Shown: positions 44,240-53,656 of the stretch, piece after piece
Layout: each line of letters begins with the position of its first letter
Numbering within the stretch: position 1 is the stretch's first letter
Source: Zymoseptoria tritici IPO323
Taxonomy: Eukaryota > Ascomycota > Dothideomycetes > Mycosphaerellales > Mycosphaerellaceae
DNA: 64,000 bases
Assembly: GCF_000219625.1 (NCBI RefSeq)
Contig: NC_018215.1
Location: 1,302,001-1,366,000, forward strand
Direction: 5' to 3'
Notes under the pieces: generated by a model
Told to the model about the DNA's origin: nothing
What the model saw: the letters and a program-made list of their open reading frames with translations, nothing else
The model's database searches: none
Position numbers and translations under genes: made by a program

Positions 44240-47200
44240 GGCTAATGTTAACTGCTGCTTCCTAGGAGTTCTCGGACTAGTCGTAGTCTTTCTACTTAAT
44301 AAGGTACTCCCGATTGTTTAGTTCGTCTACACGTTCGGCTAGAATAGCCTCGACTTCGTATTTATTATCCTCTCCTACGTCGTATCGCATTATCCTGTCC
44401 TGTTTACGACTAAACTAGTCCGGGATAGATAGTTCTAGCAGAGAAATATAGAACGTTAGGTAGATCTTTAGTAAGTCTAGTAGATCGAGCGTATATGCGA
44501 CGCAGTTAATAACCGCTTTTACCTTATAAGGTCTAATATATTTATAATCGAGCTTCGCCGAAGGTCTTAATAACCTAATGTTACGTGTGTTAAGGTAGAC
44601 TTCGTCTCCGACGTTAAAGGAGATGTCCTTCCTATACTCGTTCGCCTACTTAGCTATTTGCTTCTTTGTTTTAGCCAGTCTAACCCGCAGTTTCTTCTAG
44701 TTAGAGATAACGCGGTCCGCAAGTTGTACGGCGAACGGGGCTTCTCGTCCATCCTAGCGTAGTCTAGGCTAGTAGCACCGCCGAGGGTCCTATGTCGTGT
44801 ACGCCTAGAATAGCGTAACCCCTATTGCGGAGTGTACGCTGTTATTATACGAGAATTCCGCGGTAGAAAGTAGGGAGGCCTAGTTGTCCTGTTTATAGTT
44901 GTAGTATATGCGAAGATACTACTCTAGCGTCTGGTTTTAGCGCTCTGTTTGCCTGTCTATTTAAGGGTGGAACGCTATGCTTAGTTTCTAGCGTATGCTA
45001 AGGCAGAAATAGAACGTGCTCTAGAATTTTAAGGTTAGGATAGGCCCTCGATCTAACGTAATCGTAGCTAGTGCGCTATAGAGTCGTACGACTTCCCTTA
45101 TAAACACCTCTACGAGCTCTGCTGCGGTAATCGTCTTCTTGCATAGCGCATAATAGACTATTTTAATGCATCTGTCTACGATTACTAGGATTAAGTCGTA
45201 AGCCTGGCCTAGAAGCATGCTAGGTAGTAGGTCCGTTATAAAGTCTAGCGTCACATCCTCCTATAGTATAAGCGATAGTAGCTCTGCGTGCAGCAATCTG
45301 TAAGGTTTGTGCCGCCGTAGCTTTGCCCTGCTGTACGCTTAATACGTTCGTATATAGTCCTTAACGTATTTCCTTATTTTAGGCTAGTAGAAACTCCTTT
45401 GTAGAAGTTCGAGTGTTCGAGAGAAGCCGAAGTGCCCTACTATAGGGTCGTCGTAGCATTCCTAAAGCAGTTAGAGTCTTATACTTCCTTTAGGTACGTA
45501 GGCCTTGCCGTCTATATATACGACTCTATCCTCGTTAGTCTATCGATCTGCCTAGAAAGCAGGTTCCGCTTAGTCCTTTTCCTCGTTAATCCTGTTAAAG
45601 GTCGGATCTTTTAAGAGGGCGCGTTTTAGGCGCGTTTTCAGGTCTGGGGCGTCCTTTACTGCCCCTACGTGCCTTACTAGTCTATTATAGTCTAGATGCG
45701 GTTAGAATGCTGTCTAGAGGAGCCGCAAGCTTGCAGACGACTCTTCGTCTATAGCCTACTATCTAGAGTAGTCCTTATCTGTAAGGTCGGGCCTTCTACT
45801 TAGTATATCCGCCGCCCTATTAGCCTTTCCGGGTCTGTAAATAGTCCTAAAGTCGATCTGCGACAACTACTCGGCCTATCTAACCTGCCGCCTAGACAAG
45901 GTCTTAGTCGTTATAAGAGTTTGCAGGTTTGTATAATCCGTTAGTAGTTCGACCTAGTATTAAGCCCCCTCTAGGTATTGTCTAAAGTGCTTAAAGGAGT
46001 CTACGACTGCTAATAGCTTAGCGTCTTCCGTAACGTAGTTCCGTTCTGCCGCGATTATCTTTCGTAAGAAGTATAATACAGGGAACTACTACGTCTTACT
46101 ATAGTCTTCGTATAGTTAGCTTAGGATGCCTAAGATTGCCTCGCCTAAGGCGTCGGTTTCTACCCTATAGGGCAGTTCTAGGTTAAAATAGCGTAGGATA
46201 GGAGCTTCTAAGAACCTTTTCCGCAATTCGTTAAAGGAAAGTACAGCTTACTCGTCGAGCTCTAAGTATGCTCGTTCCTTCTTGCGTTAGTTTACTGCCT
46301 TTTTCCCCTCCGTGTAGCGGTTAAGTGCCGCAGCGAGGCGTAAGAAACCCTTAATAAAGCGCCTATAGTAGTTCGCGAAGCCGATAAAGACCCTAATGTT
46401 ATATATTAACTAGGGAAGTAGTCACTCCTGGACCGATCTAACCCGTTCTAGGTCGATCTCTAGCCTATTATGTGTAATAACGTACCCAAGGTAGTCGACG
46501 CGGTCCTTATAGAAATCGCACTTAGACAGGTTAGCGTACAACTTGTGTTTCCGGAGGCGCTCTAGTACCTCCCAGACGTAGCCCTCGTACTCCTTTACCG
46601 TTTTAGAGTATATAAGGATGTCGTCGAGGTAAACGACGCAGAACACGTTAATTAGCCCTACTAATACGCTATTAATAAAGTTTTAGAACACCGCGGGGGC
46701 ATTGTAGAGCCCGAAGGGCATTACGGTGTATTCGAAATAGCCGTATCTAGTCCGGAAGGCTGTCTTCTACTCGTTGCCTTCCCGGATATAGACACGGTAG
46801 TACGCGTAGCGGAGGTCTATCTTCGTAAAGTACCTAGCGCTAGCTAGCTAGTCTATTAACTCGGAAATTAAGGGAAGACCCCCCCTATTCTTTACTATAA
46901 CCGTATTTAGGCCGCGGTAGTCGACACAGAGGCGGAGTATATTGTCCTTTTTCCTCGCGAAGAGGATTAGCGCGCCCGCCGAGGATGTCGAGCGGCGAAT
47001 AAAGCTACTCTTTAGATATTTAGGGAGCTGCTTGCGCATTGCATCTATCTCTGCCTCCGATAGAGTGTACATAGGGCTAAATAGGACCCTTGCTCCCTTA
47101 ACTAGGTCGATCCTAAGATCGTGCAGTCTATACGGTGCTAACTTGCTAGCTAACTCCTCCGAAAAGACGTCGGAGAAGTTAGAGTACGCTATTAGGACAC

Positions 47201-48930
47201 TATTCTAGTCTAGTTCGAGTCTATCCTCGACCTCTTAGATCGACATAACATAAAGAGCTGCCTCGACCTTACCGAGACACTCCCGGTAGAACCTGTCCGG
47301 GGATACTACTACTATTGCTTAATGCTTTTAAGGTTTCTGCCTCTAGAAGACCTTCTTTAGAGCAAAGTTAATACCCGGGTTGTACTTCTCGAGCTAGGGT
47401 ATACTAAGCACGACTTCGAAACTGTAGATACGTCCTACCTTAAACGTGTCTACGCACCCCTGCGCTTTACTAGAGGTGTCTATAGCCTTATAGGAGTTTC
47501 TCGTTTCTCTAAAGACCTACAGGCTCTAGCTATTTAGAGTTAGGTACTTTATCTAGGTAGATAGCTCGGAAACTATCTACCCTATTTCCTTTGCTAGTAT
47601 AGAATCGCAGAAGTTGTCCTAGGCGCTGCTATTAATTAGGCCCCGGACCTTTCTAGACTCCCCTAGGCCGTTTAGCGTTAACTCGACGCTAATTAGGCGC
47701 CCTTACTAGGCGCGGCGCTTTCCTAGCTTAGCCGAGCGCCGCTAATCCTTATTATAGAGGACTTAGCCTACCTAAGCAACAGCGTCTACTTAGGGGGCGT
47801 CTCTTTCCCCGAATCCTTCTATAGGTGCTAGTTAGTGCAGTCGTAGCGGATATGCCCGACCTGTTAGCATCTGTAGCATATAGCCTTAAAGGGGGCCTTC
47901 GGGTTCTGTTCGCTATTGCTAGTCCTTGCCTTCTTGCCGTCCGGAGCAGTAGAGCCGTTGCTAGGGCGCTTCTTCGCCTGCTTAGCGGACCTTTTAGCAG
48001 CCTGCCTCTTACGAGCCTCCTATTTAGAGCCCTCGTTAGCATAGTAGGCCTTTTTAGCCCTCTCCTCGGCGTCTACTAGGTTTAGTAGGGCGGTAGGGTA
48101 GTTCGAGAGGCGGTTGCGAAGGGTCTATAGAAGGGCGCTATAGAACCTAAGGATCTTCTTGCTATCGTCCCTTTTATCGAGCTCCTTCTAAAGTGTCTTT
48201 AGCTCCTCGAGGAGTTCTTCTAGCGTGCGGTTACCTAGGATAATCTTTTTTAGCTTCTCGTAGGCCTTCTCGCGCTATTTAGTCTCTGTGCCTATCGAGT
48301 TAAGTATAACCTCCTTTATTATAGACTAGGTTAGCTTAGACTAGTTATTAAGGCCGTCGACGTAGCGTTCCTAGTAGTCTTGCTAGAGCTTTCCTATATA
48401 GTCGGTAGTAAAGTCGACCTTGCGGTCTTCGCGTTCGGCGAATCCTTCGTATTGTCTAAAGGCTCTTTCGAAGGCTCGGACCTAGTCGTCGTAGCTCGTA
48501 CGCGACTTGCCCTCGAAGACTAGTAGCTCCTTTAACTTAGGGAGGTTATTCCTCGTTTTAGTATGCTAGTCGGGTTCGGAGAAGAGGTAGCGGAGGGTAG
48601 CTGTCCTTAGGTTCCCTTCTAGCGTAGGATAGTCTAGTTCGGCACGGAGTTCCTTAATCTTCTGCTAAAGGGTTAAGAACTCGAAGGTAGCGTAGGCGAC
48701 TTCGTTATCGTGCTCCCGGGTAGCCCTTTCTTCCGTAGTCTCTCCCGAGCTAGGCTAGTTAAGAAGGTTAACGTCCTGTAGCTAACTAGCAGGCGTAGCC
48801 GATAGCTCCGTAGAGGAAGCGCTCGCCTACTATTAGGCGGAGGTGTTAGGAAGGGAATCGTCCTAACGACGGGTAACCTTTAGAGCTATGTCGGTAGTTT
48901 TCGGTATAGTTATACGGTTGTTTTTAATCG
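44240..48930 (-). pseudogene. gag-pol remains of chromovirus B
   Basis: Minus-strand domains broken by TAG/TAA stops. Gag has a zinc knuckle at about 47,837-47,878 (C-x2-C-x4-H-x4-C with a stop inside). Reverse transcriptase runs about 46,400-47,070 (LRLCVDYRGLN; catalytic YLDD at 46620-46631, in VVYLDDILIYS). The integrase core is around 45,021-45,254 (LDFITDLLP, DLILVIVDR, ITLDRGP). A chromodomain (YEVEAILAERVDELNNREYL) lies near 44,260-44,390. The order is that of Ty3/Gypsy chromoviruses. Confidence 0.85.
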
Positions 48931-48936
48931 AATCGA
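48927..48936 (-). other. Putative self-priming primer-binding site of element B
   Basis: TCGATTCGAT on the coding strand, one base inside the 5' LTR. The exact 10-nt complement lies in the LTR (42534-42543 and 49005-49014). Same arrangement as in element A and as in Tf1/sushi elements. Confidence 0.5.
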
Positions 48937-48937
48937 A

Positions 48938-49266
48938 TGTTAGAAGCACCTCGAGAGGGAATGTAGGCTTGTACCGAAAACAAATAGTTGTAGAATGTAA
49001 CGAGTCGATTCGATAAGGAAGGGAATAGACAAGAGCGTCCCCCGAGGCTATGTACCCGCCCTTCGTGTTACTAAATACGTCCCTCCGCCTAGACTAGGCA
49101 CCGGTCGCAGTCTAACGTCCGCTCGGGGGCTATCGTGCGCCTGTGAGGTTCGTCCCTCTACAGGATGTCCTAGTCTAAGCTAGATAAGATAGCACCGGTA
49201 ATCTGTAGTGCTAGGATAGTCCAGGTTGGGACAGGTAGGGGGCGTTATCGTGAGGGTGTCCTCACA
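48938..49266 (-). repeat. LTR of element B, right copy (5' LTR)
   Basis: 329 bp, TG...CA ends, followed by the CCAGC duplication (49267-49271) and then the last 8 bp of the LTR of element A. Confidence 0.92.
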
Positions 49267-49284
49267 CCAGCCTCTGACATCTTA

Positions 49285-50430
49285 GAGCTTACGACGCGGT
49301 TGTCTAAGGATAATAAGTATAGCGTAACGGTTACTACGAAGTAGACCGAGAATAAGATCGGTAATAGTAAGAAGTAGTAGAAGGTATATACTAACTATCT
49401 GTCTTATATTAGCGGCTAGAGCTCTCTAATTAATAGTCTACTACGGTTAATAAAAGAGAAGGAAGACGAGCACTATACTAAGTACTCGTACTATAAGAAG
49501 TTCCGGTCGAAGCTACCGCTCTACGTAGAGTAATACGAGTATATATAGGCTAACAACTTAGCGACTAGCAATAAGGCTATAGAGCTAGATAAGCTTATAA
49601 GGGATATACCGCCGCCTAGGGAACTTAAGGACGAGGAATCCGCGGAGCCGGTAGACGACGATAAGGTTAAAGAGATAGATAATAGGCCTACGAAACGATA
49701 GACTCCTATACCTAAAACTCCGTTAGTAAGTTCGAGTAGGACTAAGGAGCTACGGCGTATTTACGAGAGGGTAATGTCCTTAATAGATAGTCCGGACTTC
49801 GACATTAAGAGCTAAGTATTAATAGTATCCTCTACGTCGTAGCGACGTACTATAGAAGTATATAGTATATCGAGGACTCGTATACTAGTAGCTCCGTAGT
49901 CGGCGTTAACTTAGGCGGTTATAAAATGCTAGGAGTATAAGGCGTTTAAGAAGCTGTCGGATAAGGATAGGTTCTTATTTATTAAGAAGGTGTTACTAGC
50001 GAGTAAGAACGTAGAGCTCGTTACCGGTATAGCTAGTAATTTCCTCGAGTATTAGGTAAAGTAGAAGGTTAAGGCCGAGAAGGATCTTATGCTACCGCCG
50101 CCGCCGCCGCCGCCGCGGCGCGGTAAGACGCCTCTTCTATATCTACTTCCTTAATAGTAGCCGCTTCTAAGTCCGCTTCCTTATTATTATTAGTAGCTTC
50201 TATCTCTTACGCTAAGCGGTTAGCTAGTATCGGGGCTCGTAGGGGATTATCCGTCGTAGTCGAGTTAGTAGAATCCGTCGTAGTATTCGTAGGCGTCGTC
50301 GTAGGGCGGTTATTAATATCGGTAAAGGTAGAAGGGTTAAGAAACGGTATAGAATTAAGGTTAGAGCTAAAGCTCGAATTTAGACGTACGGTCTAAGAGG
50401 GTAACTAATTAAGGGGTAGAGGAGCGGTCG
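49285..50430 (+). pseudogene. Second ORF of the Harbinger-type element, 3' fragment
   Basis: Continues the frame of 34974-35321 past the insertion of element A. Stretches of charged protein-like sequence (IKEKEDEHYTKYSYYKKF, RELKDEESAEPVDDDKV, TKELRRIYERVMSLIDS) are broken by TAG/TAA stops. A CCG microsatellite sits at about 50095-50116. The end is approximate. Confidence 0.5.
50095..50116. repeat. (CCG)n microsatellite
   Basis: Seven tandem CCG copies in the decayed second ORF of the Harbinger-type element. Seen directly. Confidence 0.85.
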
Positions 50431-50675
50431 GGAGGCTATATACGGCAAAATATATATAAAAGTCCTAGTATAGTATATACTATTAATTTTAGTAGAGGTG
50501 TTTTAATATTTTAGTAGGGAAATTTCCTAATTAGGTAGGAGCTAATAAGGGGCAACATCGAGAGGTATTAGAATCTAGCACTTTCTCCCGACACTTCCTC
50601 CCTTAAACCGTATAACTAATTAAGAAGTTATCTAATTCTTCGAGTTTACGTTTCCTTATACCTTCTACCTTTATT

Positions 50676-51800
50676 ACTTAACTCTATAATTAATTGTCGC
50701 CTTATACTACTCCTATATAGTAGTCGTAATATCGTTACGTAGTTGCACTATCGCCGTATCTTATACTCCCTTAGGAACTCTATTACTAGCCTTATTACGA
50801 CTAAGGAAGCCGATATTAATATTCGCCGGTCTCTAGTTCTAACCCTTAGAGTTTAACGACTAGCTATTAGTATATATAAAGTTATATAATACGTAGTAGT
50901 AGACGACAAAGCGAGCATTTATACGGATACTATAGCCCTTATTAGCGCCGTTCGTAAGGCACTTCTAGCGTAGCTTATTAATACTAAAGATACGCTTAAT
51001 ATAGTTACGGTATTACGCGTAACGGAGGTTAAATAGCTCTTCCTTTATACGCGGCTTCTACTACGTAGCCTCGAACTTACGTAAGTAATAGCGAGTCTTC
51101 GGATATAGTACTAGTATACGGCGATTCTTCTTAGAGTAACCTCCGTCTACGAGGTAGTACTTACTAGCCGGTACCTTAAAGCCCTTCTTCGAGGTAGTAT
51201 TAAGGACTAATATGTCGTTTACTAATCCCTTATAGCCTAGTAACATATATACGAACCGTATATAAAAGTCGTAGACTACTAGTACATTCTGCGATATACT
51301 AGCCTTACGATTACGGTAGTTATTAGTATTAATACTACGTACCTTAATAGGTACGTATAAGCCGTCTAGCGCTCCGAGATAGTCCTTAAAGAACGGCTAG
51401 AACTTCGAGTCGTCTAGCTTATCTTATCGTACGTCCGGCTCTATTAGTACTTATATATATTCCTTAGCTATCTCGTAGAGTAGCTTACTAATCTTCTTAA
51501 TATAGATATAGAACCCCCTCGTAGAGTACTAGAAGATCTACCGTAATACCTCGAATAAGGTATTATAAGCGATATAATATAGAAACACTATAACCTGCTC
51601 TATAGGACTAACCTTCTTACTAGTAAGTCCCCTATCCTTAAGAGCCCTTATTAACTTCTATAACACCTCCTTCCTTAGCTATATATTTATCCTCGTATAC
51701 TTCTTAGGTCTATATAGGATATCGTAGTATATGCGAGCGCCTCTAAAGCGATCCGTTATCGTCGTCCTTACGCCTAGTAGACGGTATCGTAGCCCTAGTA
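50676..51800 (-). pseudogene. HARBI1-like DDE transposase, RIP-damaged
   Basis: Minus-strand remains match the DDE_Tnp_4/HARBI1 layout: FKDYLGALDGLYVPI (first Asp), a NNYRNRKASISQNVLVVYDF strand, LLGYKGLVNDILVL (second Asp), FKVPASKYYLVDGGYSKK, TRYYLRKF, KELFNLRYA, then YNFIYTN near the end where the LHNFI motif is expected. Stops are TAG/TAA. Upstream, RYRLLGVRTTITDRFRGARI is the likely N-terminal region. Ends are approximate. The protein identifies the outer transposon as PIF/Harbinger. Confidence 0.8.
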
Positions 51801-52194
51801 TTACTCGTAACCTCCGCGGACGACTCTACGCCCTCTCGAGCTCTTACGATAATGCCGACTCGAACGCCTCTTCTACTACCCCTTCGAACGCCGCTTCTAG
51901 CTCTACTTCGACTAATATCGCCGCTATAGCGCTATAAGATATATAGTAGCAACGTAGGGTAGAGGTTACGATAACGCGACTAAGAACGTGTAGACTAGCG
52001 CTATTATTTATACGAATAAGTAACTCGAAGATACTTATTTAAGCGATCGACTATTAACGTCCGTATTCGGTAATCCGATGGCTAACACAACTATAGAACG
52101 ATAATAGAGCTATAGTTGCCCTAACTATAGTAAACGACTATATTATTAGCTATTATCCTAGTTATATTATTACTATTATTACATTAATAGTGGC

Positions 52195-52209
52195 GAGGTA
52201 AACAAGGCC
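52195..52209 (-). repeat. Right terminal inverted repeat of the Harbinger-type element
   Basis: GAGGTAAACAAGGCC, complement of the left end with one C/T difference; followed by the TAA duplication at 52210-52212. Confidence 0.85.
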
Positions 52210-52212
52210 TAA
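52210..52212. repeat. Right TAA target-site duplication of the Harbinger-type element
   Basis: TAA directly outside the right inverted repeat, matching 34890-34892. Confidence 0.8.
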
Positions 52213-53656
52213 GTACTTATAAGGCGGTGCCCAACAGTAAGAATACTTCGTATACGAAATAGTCCTCGTCTAATAATGGTAACGAAGAAGACGGTCTCTT
52301 GGATCGTCTTGTCCTTTCAAATGCCGAGAAACGAAGCATGCGCCTCTGTCACATGATGAATGATGTATACGCCACACACCAAGCCCCCACGCGCGTCGCA
52401 TTCGAATCCCAGGCATACCCACCCAGAGGTGCCGAGGTGACCGGCGTTTGCTGTCAACCCCCGGAGTGTGGAGTTCTGTCACATTCACAGGCCGGCGTTT
52501 TTTGGAACGATCGATCGCAGAATCACAGATGGATCAAACGGTGCCTTGTAGGGCACAGTCCACGACACACGTCGCGAATTTGCCAGCGATTCAAGTTGTC
52601 GTTGTGATCAGGTTTGGCGATTGGCGATGACACGAAACACGACTGGCTGGCCATGGCCATGGCGGTCGCGGACTGCGGAGACTAGGTTCGAGACACGTGC
52701 ATCCGCATCGCAGCCACCGGTCGGCATCGCAAAGTCGGTCAAGGTCCGGACAGAACCAGGACATCCATGGACAGGACAGGGCCAGATCCGGCGGTGGAGG
52801 GGAACAGGGATGGCTCGGGTGGTGAGAAGGGGGGAACAGCGGGAGAGGGAGCGATCGTGTCTTGACTCCTCGTCGGCGGTGCATGGCCCCTGCCGGTCAA
52901 ACCAATCCGAAGCGATGCAAATGCGACGTGTGACTGTGGCCTATGCGCGGGCGGACTTGAGCCGTGGGACTAGTGAGAGTGGAGTCAGGTCGACTTACCG
53001 TGTTCCTTGGGTACGAAAGTAGAGTTGCATGCACCCGAGCAGGCGCCGGAACGATCTGCCAGACTGCCATCCCGCATCGGATGTTTGGGGAGGGAGGTGC
53101 TGGATGCTTGGTGCTTGAGCTGAGACCAGGAGGCTAGTCTTGTTACTAGTTCTAGAGCTGAGAGGCATATTACCCATGAGCCTGCCCTCCCACCATCTTG
53201 TGAATGTGATCCGCCGTGCTGCTCCGACCGTCTGGTACGCAACGTGCTGCTGTTTCCCTACACCGACATCCATCCATCCATCCATCCATCTTGCCATCCA
53301 CCCACCGGCCAATTCATACCGCCAAACGACTCTTCTTTCCATCCCCCTAACATACGACCGCAACGCTATTCTCGACGCTCAGCTCCGATTTGCATTCTTC
53401 CGGGTCTTTCTTCATGTGCGAGGCGAATAGCCGGTGTACCTTTGTACTGATTGAAAGGTTGTTCCTCCTCCGCGAGCACCTGACGCAATCGGTCACGATC
53501 GGGACCGCCGAAAGCTGCTTTCAGCCAGAGATCTCGTCCACCCGGAAGTACCCCCAATAATAATACCGTACTGCCGACCACTACCACTCTTCGTCCTCCT
53601 CGTGGTCTTTCCCTCCTCCTCCTCGCGCTCCTCCTCTCCACCCCACCGTCGCCGCC
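52213..53656. other. Intergenic region right of the transposon block
   Basis: 1.44 kb of normal composition with no gene recognised; it includes the promoter and a pyrimidine-rich leader (CTCCTCC runs) of the DUF1752 gene. A CATC microsatellite lies at 53267-53290. Confidence 0.5.
53267..53290. repeat. (CATC)n microsatellite
   Basis: About six tandem CATC copies (the first preceded by GA) within a CATC-rich stretch. Seen directly. Confidence 0.85.

Larger units (their letters stand above)
42467..49266 (-). mobile_element. Ty3/Gypsy chromovirus 'B', inserted in the 5' LTR of A
   Basis: 6.8 kb with 329-bp LTRs (TGTTAGAAGC...CTYACA) flanked by CCAGC duplications (42462-42466, 49267-49271). Coding strand is minus, as for A. 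Visible in transcription order: gag with a CCHC knuckle, reverse transcriptase, integrase, chromodomain; a pyrimidine-rich tract (CCCCCCTCCCCTCTC) just inside the left LTR is the complement of a polypurine tract. Many TAG/TAA stops show RIP-type decay. It also carries an extra ORF on the opposite strand between the chromodomain and the 3' LTR. Confidence 0.9.
35322..49279 (-). mobile_element. Ty3/Gypsy chromovirus 'A', interrupted by elements B and C
   Basis: An LTR retrotransposon read on the minus strand. It is flanked by TCTTA duplications (35317-35321 and 49280-49284), has 275-bp LTRs beginning TG and ending CA, and is about 7.15 kb without element B (which includes the 826-bp element C). 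Order on the minus strand: gag, CCHC knuckle, protease, reverse transcriptase, RNase H, integrase, chromodomain. This RT-before-integrase order and the chromodomain place it in the chromoviruses. The right-hand LTR is the 5' LTR and is broken by B 8 bp from its outer end. Stops throughout gag-pol make it inactive. Confidence 0.88.
34893..52209 (-). mobile_element. PIF/Harbinger-type DNA transposon carrying nested retroelements
   Basis: The 17.3-kb block is bounded by inverted repeats GGCCTTGTTTAC (34893-34904 and the complement at 52198-52209) and TAA duplications. Taking out the inserted retroelement and one copy of its duplication (35322-49284) leaves about 3.35 kb, a normal Harbinger size. 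Coding remains are the two genes usual for the superfamily: a HARBI1-like DDE transposase on the minus strand near the right end, and a second, possibly SANT/Myb-like, ORF on the plus strand split by the insertion. Strong TpA enrichment and loss of CpA start and stop at the element edges, with many TAG/TAA stops, so it is inactive and RIP-damaged. Strand given is that of the transposase. Confidence 0.85.

Noticed and set aside
47825..48079. Plus-strand frames in the gag region of element B
   Set aside because: Shadow of the minus-strand gag; no intron or protein-like pattern as seen at 43032-43933.
52380..52440. tRNA-like ATTCGAATC sequence
   Set aside because: The flanking bases do not form the T-stem, and no matching A-box or acceptor stem is present. 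No tRNA gene was found in the window.
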